Of a stretch of DNA of 6,762 nt, positions 6,056 to 6,762 are shown one piece after another. Every line of letters begins with the position of its first letter. Within the stretch, counting starts at the first letter, position 1. This DNA comes from JABIFK01 sp047619225 (GTDB lineage: Bacteria; Latescibacterota; UBA2968), in assembly GCA_047619225.1 (NCBI GenBank), contig JBLHJX010000296.1:1-6762 (forward strand). The letters run 5' to 3'. The notes below the pieces were generated by a model. It had not been told where the DNA came from. It made no database searches and saw nothing but the letters and a program-made list of their open reading frames with translations. Position numbers and translations under genes: made by a program.

Positions 6056-6484
6056 CTATTTAAAATAATCTCTTTTTCGGGCTAATGCACCGTCTTGATT
6101 CCACACGCTTCCAAAGGGTGGTTCGCGGTGCCGTTTGGGCAGTTGAAAGACGCCGGGTTCACAGCGGGCTTGTTCTTTATATTCACCACACATGAGCAAT
6201 CCTGTGTCTTCCCAAATGTTGTCGGCCAGTTGATAAGCGTCATCGGCGCGATATTGAAAGACGATGCCACGTCGAGGTTTGCCCGATTGGTTGACTTCTG
6301 AGCCGTGGAGCGAGAGGCAGTGGTGAATGCTGATGCCGCCCGCTTTGGGGGTGATGTTTGCAATTTTTGAAGGGTCGGCCTAGAGGTCTGATTCTTGGCA
6401 ACCGCCCATAAAGATGCCGTCTTCTTGAAATTGCGCAATTTCTGATTCGGTGAGTTCTGTGTTTTGTTGTGTGTGGGTGTCCAT
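6056..6484 (-). pseudogene. Phytanoyl-CoA dioxygenase (PhyH) family remnant: internally deleted, with amber stop
   Basis: Read on the - strand from the ATG at 6482-6484, the frame gives a classic PhyH N-terminus (LTESEIAQFQEDG, residues 11-23). It passes at once into what should be the C-terminal third (IFMGGCQESDL), hits TAG (6380-6382) and continues in the same frame to TAG at 6056-6058. Past the amber stop the family signatures are clear: ADPSKIANITPKAGGISIHH, then CLSLHGSEVNQSGKPRRG. These include the distal iron ligand His (codon 6305-6307) and the 2OG-binding Arg (PRR, near 6269-6274). FQYRADDAYQLAD and the tail PPFGSVWNQDGALARKRDYFK follow. The whole frame is 142 codons plus stop, against roughly 250-290 residues for the family. 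The central part with the HxD iron ligands is absent. L-stop-A suggests a GAG to TAG change. It begins one base after the amidohydrolase stop, so the two were probably co-translated. The enzyme is almost surely dead. Confidence 0.8.
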
Positions 6485-6485
6485 A

Positions 6486-6762
6486 TTATGATACCCGAGT
6501 GCCTTCCAAGAATACGGCTTTGATGCGGCTGCACGCGTTAATGTCTTTTGTGGGGTCCCCATCAAAGGCAACGAGGTCGGCTATTTTGCCCACTTCAATT
6601 GTGCCAATTTGGTCGGCCATGCCAATGGCTTCGGCGGAGGTTTTTGTGGCCGAGAGGAGGGCTTCGGCGGGGGTGAAGCCGAGTTGTGTTAATATTTGTA
6701 GGTCATAGTCCAAGTGCCCAAATGCGAAGTTTTGAACGCCCGAGTCGGTGCCGGGCACAATG
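6486..6762 (-). CDS. C-terminal part of an imidazolonepropionase-like amidohydrolase (cut by window edge)
   Basis: The frame runs in from the right edge and ends at TAA (6486-6488), giving the last 91 or so residues of a protein normally about 400 long. The start lies outside the window; the GTG at 6758 is internal. VPGTDSG near the edge is the late metal-binding motif of the amidohydrolase superfamily, whose Asp is the catalytic or metal ligand after the last barrel strand. LGFTPAEALLSATKTSAEAIG, GTIEVGKIADLVAFDGDP and IKAVFLEGTRV are the typical C-terminal helix and returning beta-sandwich of imidazolonepropionase- and Xaa-Pro-dipeptidase-like hydrolases. It would hydrolyse a cyclic amide, imide or dipeptide bond using one or two metal ions; the substrate cannot be named. 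The sense strand is rich in CTC, GCC, ACC and CAA codons, unlike the TTG/GTG-rich genes on the other strand. The PhyH remnant follows one base after the stop. Confidence 0.88.
   Translation of the reverse strand, partial: IVPGTDSGVQNFAFGHLDYDLQILTQLGFTPAEALLSATKTSAEAIGMADQIGTIEVGKIADLVAFDGDPTKDINACSRIKAVFLEGTRVS

Noticed and set aside
6082..6534. A 150-codon - strand frame over the PhyH remnant
   Set aside because: It is in a different frame from the PhyH homology; the conserved ISIHHC, LHGS and PRRG motifs appear only in the frame that contains the amber stop.

Overview
The window looks like a piece of a bacterial chromosome of roughly even GC content from a group rich in glycan-processing enzymes and 2-oxoglutarate oxygenases. 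A Poribacteria- or Latescibacterota-like sponge, marine or soil lineage is my best guess. It rests only on the gene mix (secreted TIM-barrel hydrolase, Gfo/Idh/MocA oxidoreductase, sialidase-fold protein, prolyl-hydroxylase-like oxygenase, PhyH remnant) and on familiar-looking protein sequences; I could not run a search. The + strand is G-rich across genes in both orientations, so + strand genes use TTG/GTG-type codons while - strand genes use CTC/GCC/ACC-type codons.

Layout. Bases 3-1394 (+) encode a secreted glycoside-hydrolase-like TIM barrel with a C-terminal collagen-binding-2-like beta domain; its true start probably lies just upstream of the window. Bases 1395-1711 hold no credible gene. 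They contain a cluster of hairpins and a C/A-rich block whose base skew is opposite to its surroundings, probably a dispersed repeat. Four + strand genes follow: a Gfo/Idh/MocA oxidoreductase (1712-2728), an aldo/keto-reductase-like TIM barrel with a degenerate catalytic tetrad (2801-3664), a 2OG-Fe(II) prolyl-hydroxylase-like oxygenase (3779-4609) and a six-bladed sialidase/BNR-type beta-propeller (4686-5780). Bases 5781-6055 are a gene-free convergent spacer with palindromic repeats and an AT-rich block. On the - strand, entering from the right edge, come the C-terminal end of an imidazolonepropionase-like amidohydrolase (6486-6762, cut by the window) and, one base after its stop, a decayed phytanoyl-CoA dioxygenase gene (6056-6484). 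That gene has lost its middle, including the iron-binding HxD motif, and carries an in-frame amber stop.

How the genes may work together. The five + strand genes lie in one direction with gaps of 72-317 bases and resemble a small sugar or glycan catabolic cluster: an exported hydrolase, a sugar- or inositol-type oxidoreductase, an AKR-fold TIM barrel, a cytoplasmic-looking beta-propeller and an oxygenase. No transporter or regulator is visible. The substrate cannot be read from the sequence, and a terminator-like structure before the oxygenase suggests more than one transcript. The most notable features are the fused and broken PhyH gene, the skew-inverted palindromic insert, two TIM-barrel proteins that seem to lack expected catalytic residues, and the duplicated ribosome-binding segment with mini-ORFs in front of the oxygenase gene.
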